Positions 31,682 through 42,965 of a DNA stretch of 64,000 nt are shown here, piece by piece. The notes under the pieces are model-generated. The model did no database searches, was not told the origin of the DNA, and saw only the letters and a list, made by a program, of their open reading frames with translations. The position numbers were made by a program, and so were the translations under genes. The DNA lies in the NCBI RefSeq assembly GCF_027943255.1, contig NC_072893.1:18622001-18686000 (forward strand), in the 5' to 3' direction. How positions within the stretch are numbered: position 1 is the stretch's first letter; the number at the start of each line of letters is the position of its first letter. Source of the DNA: Anastrepha obliqua (lineage: Eukaryota; Arthropoda; Insecta; Diptera; Tephritidae).

Positions 31682-32989
31682 TGTATTAGTACTATATGAA
31701 TAAGAGCGACATCCAGCATTTAAAACTATTTGTCAAATTATTGTAAAAGTTTGCAATACCTCACGGCGTATTGGCCGTGCAACAAAGCGAATTTTGTGAT
31801 AAATCGCTGCACTCCAAGCAAACCTTTGTGTATATGCGTGTGTGTGGGTATACGGCTGACTGGCTCGCTGGCTTTTGCCACACTGACCTTGGCTGTTGAA
31901 AAATTCACATGCCACGCATTTGACCCAACCGTATCGAGTCGGGGACCGTATCAAATGACAATGCAAAACACTGAAGCGTCATTTTTGGTTTGTTATTGCC
32001 GCTTTGATTGTTGCTGTTGTGATTGTTATTGCTACTAAGCGATGGCAAACACATTGGAAGATGTGAAACGATGAGCTGCAATGGCAGTTCTGTATTTATT
32101 TCATATGCATTTGTATGTGCGAGTATTCAAAATGTTTTCCAACCCAACAAGCGAGAGGTGGAGAGCAAATTTGTTTTCAGTTATCGGCGGTTCAGCTGCT
32201 GTCGACCATCAGACAGGTTCGTACACATCACAAAAATGTTATTATTGTAAATTTAAATTTTACTAAAATATGTGCCCGCCAGGCATAAATTCTTACAATC
32301 AGTGCAAATCATGCATATGTGTACATACATGCTTACATACATACATACATACATACATTAATGTATTTACTAGCCCTTGTGCACCCAATTGCACAACCGT
32401 CGGTCAACAATAGTAGCTCGCATTTAAACGTTTAGACTACTGATTTGGAAACATTTTTAAGCAAAAAATAGTATATTAGTGATAAGCCTGTATGCTAATG
32501 CACACACACATACTCGCATATGTACATATATGCAAACTCATAAAGCAAGCTGATTAAATTTAAATATTAAAAATTAAAATGAGCAGAGAAAAGAAAACAA
32601 TACAGTATCCCGCTCGTATATGTATGTATGTATGTTCACAGTTATATGCATACTCTATATAAATTCTTACCTGCCGTTTGTGCTTAATCTGATAATTATA
32701 CGTTTTGATAAGCGCTAATAGTCAAGTGTTCATAAAATCTGAATAATTTGTTTGTTTTTCGTTTTTAATAACACTCGTAGTATAACTTCGTGTGTTCTTA
32801 AGTAATACTTAATTATATGTACATATATGTAGCTTATCATCGCTAAACGCTACTGCAACATTATGTGTACGTGATGGTATAATTGTGCCAGTGTCGTCTA
32901 CACACTCCTATCTAAATATATACAGTGTTGTGGAAAACCTGAGCAACAATTCCAGTCCTTCTTCTACATACCGGGAAAGTTGTACCATA
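31682..32989. other. No gene; microsatellites (ATAC)n and (TATG)n
   Basis: (ATAC)n lies at about 32329-32358 and a shorter (TATG)n at about 32619-32636. No coding sequence or element was recognised. It is possibly host intergenic or intronic DNA. Confidence 0.45.
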
Positions 32990-32991
32990 TA

Positions 32992-34289
32992 ACAGGTGGC
33001 GCTAAAGTAATCCTTCTATCAGAAAATGCTATAAATTTTGCAATTGGCCCCTAATGTCAGTTCTGTTTTGACATTTGCGTAGTAGACACATGCGAAATAC
33101 ACGTTAATAAACAATGTTACGCTACACTGCTCCAGAACGCGGAATATTGCTGACTATTTATTTGACCAATAATCGGTCGGTGACTTTGGCACAACGTGAA
33201 TTTCGTCGCAGATTTCCTTGCCGTCCAACGCCTAGCCGCTCGCTCAAAGAGACTGGCACAACACGAGATGCTCCCAGGCGTGGCAGACCCCGGAGTAGCC
33301 GTTCTGCAGAGAATATTGCTGCTGTAGCCGAGGATGTCATGGAAGCGCCGTCGACATCGACCAGACGACGTGCCACGCAAATGGGTATCAGTCGACGGTC
33401 TTTACAGCGAATTTTGGTACAAAACTTGAAGATATTTCCGTACAAAGTCCAGACAGTGCATCAGCTGTTAGCTGCTGACCGCCAATCGCGTCTAACATAC
33501 GCTCAAACAATCCTTAATCACCACCAAGAGGAAGATGATTTTTCATCAAAAATAATCATGAGTGACGAGGCCCATTTCCATCTTAGCGGGTACGTAAATA
33601 AGCAAAATTTACGCTGCTGGGGCACTGAAAATCCGCGTGTAACCCACGAAGAGCCATTACACCCGCTCAAAGTCACTGTATGGTGTGCTGTTTTCGCTGG
33701 AGGAGTCATCGCACCTTTTTTCTTCGAAGACGGCGCGGGCCAAACGGTTACTGTGAATGGTGAGCGCTACAGAGCAATGATCAACGAGTTCTTTTTGCGG
33801 CAACTTGATGAATTGGGATTGGAAAACATGTGGTTCCAACAGGACGGTGCAACGGCACACACTGCTCGTGCCACAACCGATATGCTGAAGGATGCATTTC
33901 CCGGGTGCCTAATCTCCTGTTTTGGCGATTTGCACTGGCCAGCAAGATCGCCTGATTTGACCGCTCCAGACTTCTTTTTGTGGGGCTTTTTGAAGTCGCG
34001 GGCTTATGTCAACAAGCCTCAGACTATTGCAGCTCTTAAAGACAATATCCGTCAAGAATGTGAGGACCTATCGCCTGAAGTTTTGGTCAAAGTGATGGAA
34101 AATGCCATAAAAAGGGCTCAAATGGCAATCAACTGTGGCGGCGGCCATTTACATGACTTCATATTCTCGACTTGATGTAAAAAAATTAAAAGACCAAATA
34201 AAAATAATCCACAAGAAGAATCAAAGTTTTTCATTTTTTTTTTTAATTACAGCCAAAAAACATCGTAAGGTTATTTTTGCGCCACCTTG
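32992..34289 (+). mobile_element. DD41D (rosa-type) mariner with intact ORF and TIRs
   Basis: The left terminus ACAGGTGGCGCTAAAGTAAT and the right terminus (inverted CAAGGTGGCGCAAAAATAAC) match at about 19 of 25 positions. TA flanks both ends (32990-32991, 34290-34291). The length is 1298 bp. It contains a single uninterrupted transposase gene. It lies directly beside the 3' end of a LOA-like LINE. Confidence 0.9.
33114..34175 (+). CDS. Tc1/mariner-superfamily transposase, DD41D group, 353 aa, uninterrupted
   Basis: The enzyme type binds the terminal repeats and excises and reinserts the element at TA. The catalytic triad is visible: D151 in MSDEAHFHLSGYVNKQN, D244 in WFQQDGATAHTA, and D286 in SPDLTAPDFFLWGFLK. 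There are 41 residues between the second and third, which defines DD41D. The C-terminal tail CGGGHLHDFIFST is typical. The ATG at 33114 is the first in frame and gives the normal N-terminus. Compared with the 30.5 kb copy, about six residues are missing between RPTPSRS and LKETGTT, inside the predicted second helix-turn-helix; the frame is kept. DNA binding may therefore be impaired. No stops or shifts are present, so the copy is young. Confidence 0.92.
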   Translation: MLRYTAPERGILLTIYLTNNRSVTLAQREFRRRFPCRPTPSRSLKETGTTRDAPRRGRPRSSRSAENIAAVAEDVMEAPSTSTRRRATQMGISRRSLQRILVQNLKIFPYKVQTVHQLLAADRQSRLTYAQTILNHHQEEDDFSSKIIMSDEAHFHLSGYVNKQNLRCWGTENPRVTHEEPLHPLKVTVWCAVFAGGVIAPFFFEDGAGQTVTVNGERYRAMINEFFLRQLDELGLENMWFQQDGATAHTARATTDMLKDAFPGCLISCFGDLHWPARSPDLTAPDFFLWGFLKSRAYVNKPQTIAALKDNIRQECEDLSPEVLVKVMENAIKRAQMAINCGGGHLHDFIFST

Positions 34290-34672
34290 TACTTGTTATC
34301 TACCTAGTTAGGTGAAATGGCTGAAGTACCGCTCTGGCACTTCTCAAGTAGCAATAAAGCGCCATTTTGATACCATAGTGCGACCTCCGACTGGCAAATA
34401 TCTACTGCTAACCTGATCAGTTGATTTAAGGGAGAAGATTGATGGAATTTAGGTTCATGCACTCTTCCAGGCTGTCGAAGAAAGGAGCACCCAGTGATAT
34501 TAATCGTCTAGCTGCCAAACCTGGGCATTTACAGAGAAAGTGCTCCACCGTCTACTTCTCTGAAAGGTCCCCACAGCTTCTGCAATAGGGGTTAAATGGT
34601 AGCCCTTGCTTTTCCAACCGTCCAATGACCGCTAAATATAGCTACGAGTTTGGAAATTGAATGGCGAAGAGT

Positions 34673-35068
34673 TCAATGGACTTTCTGAATCCTCCGTATA
34701 AAGGGTTTTCGAAATAACACACAAAGAAATGGAGCTCCATCTTTTCTGCGCTTTCCTGAAAAATAATTTGTGCAGTTCCGCTTTAACAACTGCCAGGGGA
34801 TGCCGTTGCCCGCGTAGGCGGTCTCTGAGGCCAATTCAGTCACCTTCCTGACAAACTCATCAGCAATTTCAATTCCATCTACGTTCCTATGTCCTAGAAC
34901 CCAGATCAGAGTAATGTTACCTGCACACCCAAGAGATTTGATCTCCTCTTTACATGAGTTTACTAGTTTCGTTCTGCACCATGGCGTCGTCAGAGCCTTG
35001 ATCGAGGCTTGACTATCGGAAAAAATGTTAATATTTCGCAAACACTTCTGCTTGAAAAACACTAGCAA
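34673..35068 (-). pseudogene. LOA-like LINE RNase H domain remnant
   Basis: The minus-strand frame contains INIFSDSQASIKALTTPWC, then TLIWVLGHRNVDGIEIADEF and VRKVTELASE. These are the SDSQ and WVPGH-R-GNE-AD signatures of a cellular-type RNase H, which removes RNA from the cDNA hybrid in this group of LINEs. The N-terminal DGS motif is missing or frame-shifted upstream, near 35160, where LRIEIYS-like remnants are visible. Confidence 0.8.
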
Positions 35069-35252
35069 TATTCGGCAGTTTAAAGGAGATTGATAAATTG
35101 GTTAATTTAGAGAAAACCCCTGTTCCGACTCCCGATTCAATCCGCATAGAGATCTATTCGAAGTTCGAAGAAATACGATGCTAACTCCCCGAAAATCCTA
35201 CCATGTCGCTTGAGAGATTGCCGCCGTCAATATCTTTTAACATAAGTGTACT

Positions 35253-36589
35253 TTAAGCTGCGATGGAAATAACATAAATGTCGAAGGGAAGTAAATGCAA
35301 AAGGACATTCAGGGCTGCACTGGGGTAAGTTTTACACGCTCCGGTGATGCCAATGCATGCAGTCCTTTGCACCCTCCCCAGTTTAGTGATATTATAGCCC
35401 TTCCGAAGAGCTTCCCACCAAACAAGGCATCTATACGTTAAAATTGGCAAAACCATGTGGCTTGAGTCCCCATTTTTTACCGAACATAGATTTGCAGGAG
35501 TAGAAGGCTATACTGGCCTTCTTTACCCGATTTTTAATGTGTAGCTTCCAATAGAGTTTGGAGTCAAATATCACTCCAAGATACCTAACTTCCGATGAAA
35601 GCGGGAGAACGTGGTTGTTTAATTTGGGAAGTCGAAGGCGTGGAGGTTTATATTTTCTGGTAAATAGCACCAGCTCCGTTTTGTCAGAGTTGACTCGGAG
35701 GCCAGTGAACTTTCCAAAATCTCAGCCATGACTGAGACAAACGGTCCCGATACCATCCGGACTAAGTTATCGGCGTATGTTACTACCTTAACCCCATCCT
35801 TATTTAGCATTATCAGAACTTCATCAATAGCAACTAGCCAAAGAAGGGGCAAAAGGACATCACCCTGCGGGGTCCGTTGGAAACGAATCTAGTGAGAGTG
35901 AGTGAGAGGGGATCTCTTGCGATCACATTAACTTCCCTGCAGCCAAGCAGGGACGAGATTCAGAGACAAATAGGTCTTTCCACCTCTAGTATATCTAACG
36001 CAGTGGCAATTGACTCCGCCCAGATGTTATTAAAAGTACCCCCTACATCTATTAAGGCCGCCAAAGTGAATTGTTTCCCTTCCAGAGATTTTTCCACAGT
36101 CCCTACGATCTTGTGTAAGGCTGATTCTGTGGATTTCCCTTTCAGATAAGCGTGTTGCGCTGGAGAAATTTTGGATTCGATGATATGATAATCAATCAAT
36201 CTTTCAAGCACATTTAGGATAAATGAGGTATGACTTATAGGCCTAAAGTCCTTGGGCGAGTCGTGACCCCTCCTCCCTGCCATGGGTATAAAAACAACCC
36301 TCGTTTTCTTCCAGTTGACGGGAACGTGATTAAGAGCGATACACGCCAAGTAGATTTCTTGAAGGACAGGAACCACCGAGGTACTTGTTTTCTGAAGCAT
36401 CACAGGCAAGATATCGTCAGAACCAGGAGATTTAAAGGGAGAACAACTATTTATTGCGCACGTGATTCTGTCAACTGACAAGATAGATTCCAGAGAAACA
36501 TCGAGTAGACCTACCTGTCGACTCGTGTCGACAATGTAACGTGGGGTAATAGAATTTTCCGGAAAGTGATTATTTACCAGGATAATCAA
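35253..36589 (-). pseudogene. LOA-like LINE reverse transcriptase, several frames
   Basis: Segment 36589-35960 gives CSPFKSPGSDDILPVMLQ, NWKKTRVVFIPMAGRRGHDS, KDFRPISHTSFILNVLERL, SPAQHAYLKGKSTESALHKI and LAALIDVGGTFNNI, in which the usual D-EGAFDN/NNI catalytic block has become VGGTFNN. Segment 35852-35619 has PLLWLVAIDEVL and VVTYADNLVRMVSG, so YADD reads YADN. Segment 35670-35431 has VRYLGVIFDSKLYWKLHIKN and FGKKWGLKPH. Segment 35456-35253 has PILTYRCLVWWEAL. Both active-site changes and the frameshifts make it inactive. Confidence 0.82.
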
Positions 36590-37078
36590 AGATTCTTCTG
36601 CAGATTCAGCCCACTCCTCATTTTCCTTTTTTTACAAGAGTTCTGCAGGAGTGGTGTCTCCTTGCTTGCATCATGCTTAACCTGACAGAATCCTTCACGG
36701 ATTCAATGGATTCGCAGTACTCCTTCCAGGAGTTGCGTTTCGCATATTTATTGGTTTTATTGTATTCATTCAAAATTACACGGTAATTTCAAAGTTTTTT
36801 GTTTGATAGTATTCGTTAAAAAACCCTTTTAACCTTCTTTTTCAAGTCAGTCGGCGTCTTGCTCCACCAGGGAGGAAAGTCTTTCTTGCTAAAAAATACT
36901 GGACAAGCCACTTTGAAGGCCGTCTGATAGGATAGCTGCAAGGCTTCCACCTGCTTGTCCAGTTGATCGGCGGCCGGGAGTAGGGAAAAGTTCTCCTGTT
37001 CAATTTATTATTAAAAAATCTATTGAACCAGTCGGTTTTTTAGAGTTCCTGTGGGGAGATATGGTTTCCCGTGCTAAA

Positions 37079-37411
37079 TTAATTTTGAAAAGGAATTTCT
37101 CTGAGAAACCTTCCAATTATCAACATTAATAGCAGGCGAATTAGCCGAGAGAGTGATATCACGAACCTCCTCCCAACCGTTTGATGTTTCCGATGCTGGA
37201 AATACAAACGTGGGGGTGTTGCCCTTGTTCCAAATAAGGGGATTACGGCTAATATGAAATCAAAAAGAGACTCACCTCGATCATTTATATCGCTGCTTCC
37301 CCAAAGGGAAAGTCTTGCGTTGGCGTCGCAGCCGATGAGGATGGCCTCTTTATTATCTAAGTCATATCTGAATAATTTGGTTATGTGACACGATGTCCGA
37401 AACTTAATCAT
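37079..37411 (-). pseudogene. LOA-like LINE endonuclease remnant
   Basis: The minus-strand frame includes AILIGCDANARLSLWGSSDI followed by NDRGESLFDFI, the central GCDANA...WGS motif of LINE endonucleases in this group. The N-terminus with its catalytic glutamate is missing, and the C-terminal part drifts out of recognisable sequence after the TPPRLYF segment. Confidence 0.78.
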
Positions 37412-37463
37412 CCTCGACGTATTCCAATTTTGAGATTATTTAAAAAAATATGTTCTTCTGTAC

Positions 37464-38080
37464 TAGGTTGTTGAATAAGTTTGCGGTACGATAAGAGAAG
37501 ATGTTGTTACTAGCTTACATTTTTTTTTTTGTTATATTGGTTCACCTCTCATATGAACGTATGTGAAGTTTCATTTCAATCTTTCCACTCATTCTTTGTT
37601 CACAAGCCATTTAGTATCGACTTATCACAGTATTTTCTACAATCGAAAGAATCAAGTATCGTCCAGTGATTGAATTTTTATTTTTGGAAGATTTAAAAGC
37701 AGAGGAAATTTTTGAACGAATGTTGAAAGTGTATAAGGACCTTTCGCCATCAATTAGTACAGTAGAAAGAAGAGTTGCTGAATTTAAACGTGGTCGTGCA
37801 AGCCTTGGAGACAATCCACGTCAAGGACGTCCAAACACAGCAAACAACACCAGAAATCGTACGAGAAATAGAGGATATCGGATTGGAATAACTTCATCTT
37901 CGCTTTGTTGTATTTTAATTGTATTATATATTTTTGCAGCACTCTTCAATGTGTATTCCTGGTTTGCGAAAGCTGCCCTGAAGGCCAATAAGACTCCCGT
38001 ACTTCATGAGATTCAGCGCCATTTACGCGAACATATCATCCGAGATCAAGGCAGTGGATTGTCCGAAATTAATATATAAG
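37464..38080 (+). pseudogene. Mariner terminus and transposase N-terminus fused to other DNA
   Basis: TAGGTTGTTGAATAAGTTTG at about 37464 looks like a mariner terminal repeat. The frame from 37666 (extending upstream in another frame) gives IEFLFLEDLKAEEIFERMLK, then VYKDLSPSISTVERRVAEFK and GRASLGDNPRQGRPNTA, which is the mariner N-terminal DNA-binding domain. From about residue 65 onward (RNRTRNRGYRIGITSSSLCC) the text is no longer mariner-like, and no catalytic block follows. The ORF of 137 codons is therefore a chance extension of a truncated transposase. No right terminus was found. Confidence 0.72.
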
Positions 38081-38899
38081 TATATTTTTTTGCATAAACC
38101 CCAAAACTGTGTACAAATATATTTGTAAACTTTGCATTCGAGTGTAGAAATTGCACTAAATTTGCTGCAGAGGCACAGTTTTTACGCACTTCAGAAAAAA
38201 ATTTACACAACTGCAGAAAAAATCTCTCGGGTTTTTCACAATACTGTACTTGAATGTGCTTGCATATACATATGGATATATGTAAATATGTATATCTGCA
38301 AAAAAATTAAACAAGAAAAATACTGCCTAGCAGCCGTCATATCGCAAAACTAAATTATGTCATTAATTCTTCCATGTACACAGCCTTCTTTCGCATTGAG
38401 TTTTCTTATCGAAACTATTCTGCGAAAGCCTTGAAACCAAATAAAATTGCGATGAAGAGCACATGGATTAGAAATGTAATATTTTACGAATAATGCGAAA
38501 TCAAAGCAACATGGGGGGTTTTGGTTAACCCTCTTAAGTAATTGGGTGATGATATGACACGTAAATATGAGACCCATTGAGCAAGCTTCACTTTTCTTTA
38601 GAACTTTGGTTTGTTTCAAAAGGAATAAAAGTTTGACTAGAAAACAATAAAAACAATTAGATATCCACACCACATACAAATTTTTATTTTTGAATTGAAT
38701 TTTTCGTGCAAAAAATCTGAACTTCAGTAAAGCCTCTTAGCCTAGTAAACTATTGGAATATACAGTCCTTCTGTATTATAATAAAATTCTTAAAAGTCCT
38801 AATACCTAAGTCCTAATACCTATTAGGCATTTATCATCCTTTTTGTGATGCAATTAAATTATTTACTAAGGAACAAACCAATTATCTTTTGCCAAATTA
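38081..38899. other. No gene recognised
   Basis: A/T-rich sequence with ATATGTA-rich text near 38265-38300 and no coding motif. Confidence 0.35.
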
Positions 38900-38915
38900 C
38901 AAGGTGAAGTCCAAA

Positions 38916-39719
38916 GCAGCGGCAGTCAACTGTGCTCTTACAAGAATTCTTCTACACATAGGCGGACCGCCAGAAGGCACCTCCTGGCAAGTGTGTTGGA
39001 TTCAGTCATCTTATATGCTGCTTCTATTTATATGGGCAGGAGCTAAGCCATCGAGTGTTAGACCAGTAGCTGAAGTGCACCGACGAAATGCTCTAAGAGT
39101 CGCGTGCGCATACAGGACCGTATCAGACGACGCGGTTTGCGTCATGGCTGGCAAGCTGCCAATTGATATTCTTGTACAGGAAATGGGACAACTATATGAC
39201 AGGCAAGGAGTGAAGCCGGCAACTGAAGCGAAAGCTGCAGAACGTCTGCCTTCGTCAGAAAAATGGCAAAGCCGATGGGACTCGCCTGTTAACAGATGTT
39301 GGACCTATAGACTTATCCCCAAAATTAGCCAATGGGTGACCAGAAGGCACGGTGACGTAGACCAATATTTAACCCAAATATTAAGCGGTCACGGATGTTT
39401 CTTGGAGCATCTCCACCGTTTTCACATGGAGGACACTTCGTGCTGTCCAAGCTGCAACAATGCAATAGAAAGCGCGAAGCACGTGTTCTTCCACTGTGAT
39501 CGTTTCAACGAAGAACGCTGAACGCTTGAGCTAGTCTTGGGTGAACACCTGAGCCCAGAGAGGTTGATCAACAACGTGTGTGCATCACATACCTGTTGGA
39601 ACGCAATTAAAAGTTTTGCAAAGCGGATAATGCTGCACCTGCAACGCGCGGAGTGGCAGCGCAAAACGCAGAGAAAAACAAATCAGCCCTCGATAGGAGG
39701 TGAACTGTTTACGAACTGA
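38916..39719 (+). pseudogene. R1-type reverse transcriptase C-terminal region
   Basis: The frame is open from the junction. It reads AAAVNCALTRILLHIGGPPE, then VHRRNALRVACAYRTVSDDA and VCVMAGKLPIDILVQE. EKWQSRWDSPVNRCWTYRLI and YLTQILSGHGCFLEHLHRF follow, then the zinc-knuckle CCPSCNNAIESAKHVFFHC. A single TGA at 39519-39521 interrupts RFNEER/TLELVLGEHLSPE, and the same frame then continues to the natural end at 39719. The upstream ATG at 38889 belongs to the target DNA. One nonsense codon in about 800 bases indicates modest age. There is no RT active site in this truncated copy. Confidence 0.88.
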
Positions 39720-40132
39720 TGACAAATAGCAGAGGCACGACGGCATAAGACGGTATAATATGAGGGCAACATCTTATTTGCTGCAGATGCAAAAGAAACC
39801 TCGATAGCGTATAACATCCATACGCCCATGTGAGAAGAACCTGAGAGCATGCCACACATACCACTGGTATGACGGCACTGAGACATTAGAAGACGAGCCT
39901 ATAGCACGAAGTTGGTTACAAATGTGGTGAACCCAGACGTGGGTGAATAGTATTGGTCCATTTAATGGACACCGTTCTGAGCCTTCACGTAGTAATGCAA
40001 GGTAGTTCCGGGAAGGGAGTCTCCCCAGAAGAGGAGGAGGGATTGTTTTAGTGGTTACACCATTCGACGCAGTTGACGACGATCGCTGTAAGTGCGAAGG
40101 CATTTTAAACCCTCCTCACCCACCACAAAAAA
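38916..40132 (+). mobile_element. R1-clade LINE, 5'-truncated, 15 bp target-site duplication
   Basis: AAGGTGAAGTCCAAA is present at 38901-38915 and again at 40133-40147, directly after a short A-rich tail. The insertion contains the RT C-terminus and about 400 bp of 3' noncoding DNA. R1 itself is specific for 28S rDNA; this copy sits in a mariner terminus, so it belongs to an R1-clade lineage with relaxed specificity or is a stray insertion. Confidence 0.87.
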
Positions 40133-40269
40133 AAGGTGAAGTCCAAAATAAACAAGACTTGCGTCATAAAAATGTTTTTGATGACGCCATCTTTTTAATG
40201 ATTTAGTGCGTTGGAAGTTACATCCCTAGCTGACTTGCAGGGAAAGCTTGAATGGGTTTCGAACAAAGA

Positions 40270-41002
40270 GCTAATATCAAATTTGTTTTTAAATTCGGTA
40301 TAACCGAAAATTACCGAAACATTTGATTTTATGAAAAAAGTTTACGGCGTGTATATCTCGTGCCACAGTTCATGAGTGGCTTACACGTTTCAGAGATAGT
40401 TGTGAGGACATAAATGACAATGAACATACGGGCCACCCAAACTCAGTAGTCACTGAAAACTCCATCAAAATGAACCGAAATCATCGCTGAAATTCCTCAG
40501 ACGAGCCACACACGAAAAATCGCGTTTGGAGAAGTCAAAAATCAAGTCGATGCTCATTTGTTTTTACAATTCCAGGGGAATAGTCCACAAGCAGTTCATG
40601 CCCATGGGCCAAACCGTTAATGCAATTTTCCGTCTTGGCGTTTTGAAGCGTTGCGTTTCGTCGAATTAGCCCTGAGTACCGCGAAGGAGGAAGCTGGCGC
40701 TTATTGGATAATAATGCAACATCTCATCGATCCACTCTTGTGACTGATGTTTTGACTAGAAATCGCATTTAACCATCAATCACTCACAGTATTCTCCTGA
40801 TATGGCTCCCTGTGACTTCTATCTATTCGGAAAATTACATTTGGTCATGAAAGGAGTAGGTTTTGCGTTCGTAGAGGCCATCCGAAAGGCTTGTACCGAC
40901 ATCCTGAAGGACATTCTGGTCAATGGCCTGAAACACTCTTTCGAAAAGCTTTTAGATCGCGTAGAACAGTGCATCGAGGCCAGAGGAGACTATTTTGAAT
41001 AA
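40270..41002 (+). pseudogene. Mariner transposase remnant with internal deletions
   Basis: Readable pieces in order are RATVHEWLTRFRDSCEDIND near 40355, KIKSMLICFYNSRGIVHKQF near 40525, a deleted or broken second block, SQYSPDMAPCDFYLFGKLHL near 40790, and the C-terminus EQCIEARGDYFE with a stop at 41000-41002. The third catalytic aspartate (PCD) is intact. The segment between the two helix-turn-helix regions and the first aspartate (WVPHELT...TGDE) is lost. It is inactive. Confidence 0.84.
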
Positions 41003-41249
41003 ATAAACTCGAAGTTATCAGAACAAAGCTCTTGTCGTTTCTAATTTCACTCAGTCTTGTTTATTTTGGACTTTGCCTTTTGTATCTCTTATCATTTTTT
41101 TTTTTATTTTTTCATTATTTATTCCTTTGGTTGTTTTATTATGCATTTCTCTATTTGTAAAGTAATTTTTTTTTTAATTTATGAATTTTATTTTTTATAC
41201 AAAACGTGGGAAGCAACAAGTGCTGAATGTTTTTCGTTAGAGGCCTTTT

Positions 41250-42193
41250 GCCACCCAATTTAGAGGTTAGATTACGCTAAGCACCGCGAAGTGTTCGAAT
41301 GTGGCCCTCGATACTTGCCGGATGAATTTCGTGAAGGCGTCTTAAGCCAGTTGTTGTGCTAAAACAATCATTGCTGGGCGTCAATTGATAACGTAAGACC
41401 ATCATGTGACATATCTCGATGTAGAGGCATCTTTGGGCATTAGTGTCAGTGGCATTAATTTAATATTTGCTATAAATTTGGTCATCACGAAGAATTTTTC
41501 TCATTGGATACCACATAATTTGACAATTGCACAAAAAGGGACTCGTGTCGATTGGTGTACACGAATTATGAAGAAATTCAGCCGCAGTGCTTCAAAGTGC
41601 GCCTATGACGTTGTAATATATGATGAATCTCGGACCGAGTAGCCGGAAATCAAACAGCAGTTGTTAGTATAGGTATTCCAAGACGAGCTTAAGCACAAAA
41701 GTGGTTCGTAGAAGAACCACCTCAAAGCAAATGGTCGCCTGTTTTTTCGCATAAAGTGAAAAATCTGATTATATTCCAATTATACCACTAGAGAAACTTC
41801 AAACAGTCAAGTTTGAGTGGTACTAAACCTTTGGTTTGTCAGAAGTTTTTGGAGAATTAAGGAAAACCAACCGCTTAAGATGAATCATCCTCCATGAAGG
41901 CAATGCGAGCTCTCACATATCGTCTCACACAAGAGAGTTTCTGAGCACTCAAAATATCGAATTGATGAGTCATCTGCCTTTCAGCCTTAATTTGGCAGGT
42001 ATTGCTCTCTTTTTGTTCGGGAACATCAAATATAAAATGCGAAATCAACGTTTTTCAACGCCTAAATCAGCTTTTGAAGGCTTTAAACTGGTTGTTTTGG
42101 AGGTATCCATTTCTGTTTGGTTGAAGCGAATGCGGAACTGAATTAACTTCCAAGGATGATGTTTTGAAAATATAAAAGGCAACCCTTATAGAT
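41250..42193 (+). pseudogene. Mariner transposase, strongly degenerate
   Basis: NFSHWIPHNLTIAQKGTRVD then WCTRIMKKFSR (41495-41590) is the WVPH-L segment. YDVVIYDESRTE-like text near 41610 stands where TGDESW is expected. TFGLSEVFGELRKT-like text near 41835 and INEGNASSHI-like text near 41900 (HDNASSHTS in relatives) follow. Further on come IELMSHLPFS and the LFLFGNIKYKMRNQRF-like end. Frames change constantly. The element probably ends near the AAAGGCAACCCTTATAG sequence at 42177-42193. Confidence 0.7.
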
Positions 42194-42204
42194 TAGATTA
42201 GACT

Positions 42205-42965
42205 AGATTTGTACTACACCCGGATAGATTTCAGTAGAAAGAATTAGTTGAGGTCACTCTTCCACAAATCCCTTGGATTCATTGATTAATCTTAAGAGAT
42301 CTGGAAGAGGAAGAGTATGAACTTTATCCATACTCAGTACATCGTAATCCAATATCCTAAGTCGGATTCTGGAAAACGCCGGGCAGCTACAGAGAAAATG
42401 CTTTGCAGTGTCGTCATCTTCAAGACGTAGCACATCGAGCTGTCGACAACCCCCATGGCAGCCATATGCTGACCACAGGCGTTGTGCTCTGTGATTACAC
42501 CCACCAGTACTTTCAGATCCTTTCTGCTAAGTTTTAGGTTCCTGTTTGGTTTCTTCACAAAGCACTTGGCTATTCTGCACGATTTAAACCCCGACCGACG
42601 TCCTCTATGGGCATACCTCATGAAGTCGTCAATTCATAGTTGAATCGATGCGGAATTGACACCGAGAAAGAGTTCAGGGCCTAGTGGCATACTTGCAGCG
42701 CCTTCATTAGCCAATTTATCAGCTAACTCGTTCCCTGTAATACCACAATGTCCAGGCACCCAAATAAGACTAACTTTGTTGTGTTTTGCAACACTGCTCA
42801 GTTTTGTCTTACACTCACCGACTAACTTCGAAGAGCAGCGTGGGTTAGCAAAGGATTTCAGTGCAGCTTGACTGTCACTACAAATTCCAATACTGCTACC
42901 CCGTCACTTTTTCTCAATTAGCCAGTAGGCCACGTTGAAGGTGGCAAGACGGCAACCCTTATATT
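42205..42965 (-). pseudogene. LINE RNase H and 3' end (same family as 46928-47300)
   Basis: On the minus strand, SIGICSDSQAALKSFANPRC, then VSLIWVPGHCGITGNELADK give a clear RNase H domain with SDSQ and WVPGHCGI-GNE-AD motifs. NLKLSRKDLKVLVGVITEHN then ACGQHMAAMGVVDSSMC is the C-terminal region. A frameshift then obscures the cysteine-histidine tail. The 3' noncoding part ends near TGTACTACACCCGG at 42212. The RT is absent. Confidence 0.8.

Larger units (their letters stand above)
34305..37430 (-). mobile_element. LOA-like LINE, long but inactive copy
   Basis: Endonuclease, reverse transcriptase and RNase H remnants follow each other in order on the minus strand. The 3' noncoding end near 34305-34450 matches the second copy at 44440. 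The domain set (APE endonuclease, RT, RNase H) and the wording of the RT motifs fit the LOA/I group; LOA is my best guess, not a proven placement. Confidence 0.75.
38900..41082 (+). mobile_element. Mariner interrupted by an R1-clade LINE
   Basis: The left tip (CAAGGTGAAGTCCAAA, continuing after the LINE as ATAAACAAGAC at 40148) pairs with the right tip at about 41055-41082, which reads CAAAAGGCAAAGTCCAAAAT on the minus strand. TA flanks the pair at 38898-38899 and 41083-41084. Without the LINE the element is about 0.95 kb, so it had already lost internal sequence. Confidence 0.78.

Noticed and set aside
37666..38079. 137-codon ORF as a genuine gene
   Set aside because: The first 60 residues are a mariner DNA-binding domain; the rest is out-of-family readthrough.
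41057..41263. Hydrophobic ORF after the mariner
   Set aside because: T-rich translation starting at the mariner terminus; no motif.
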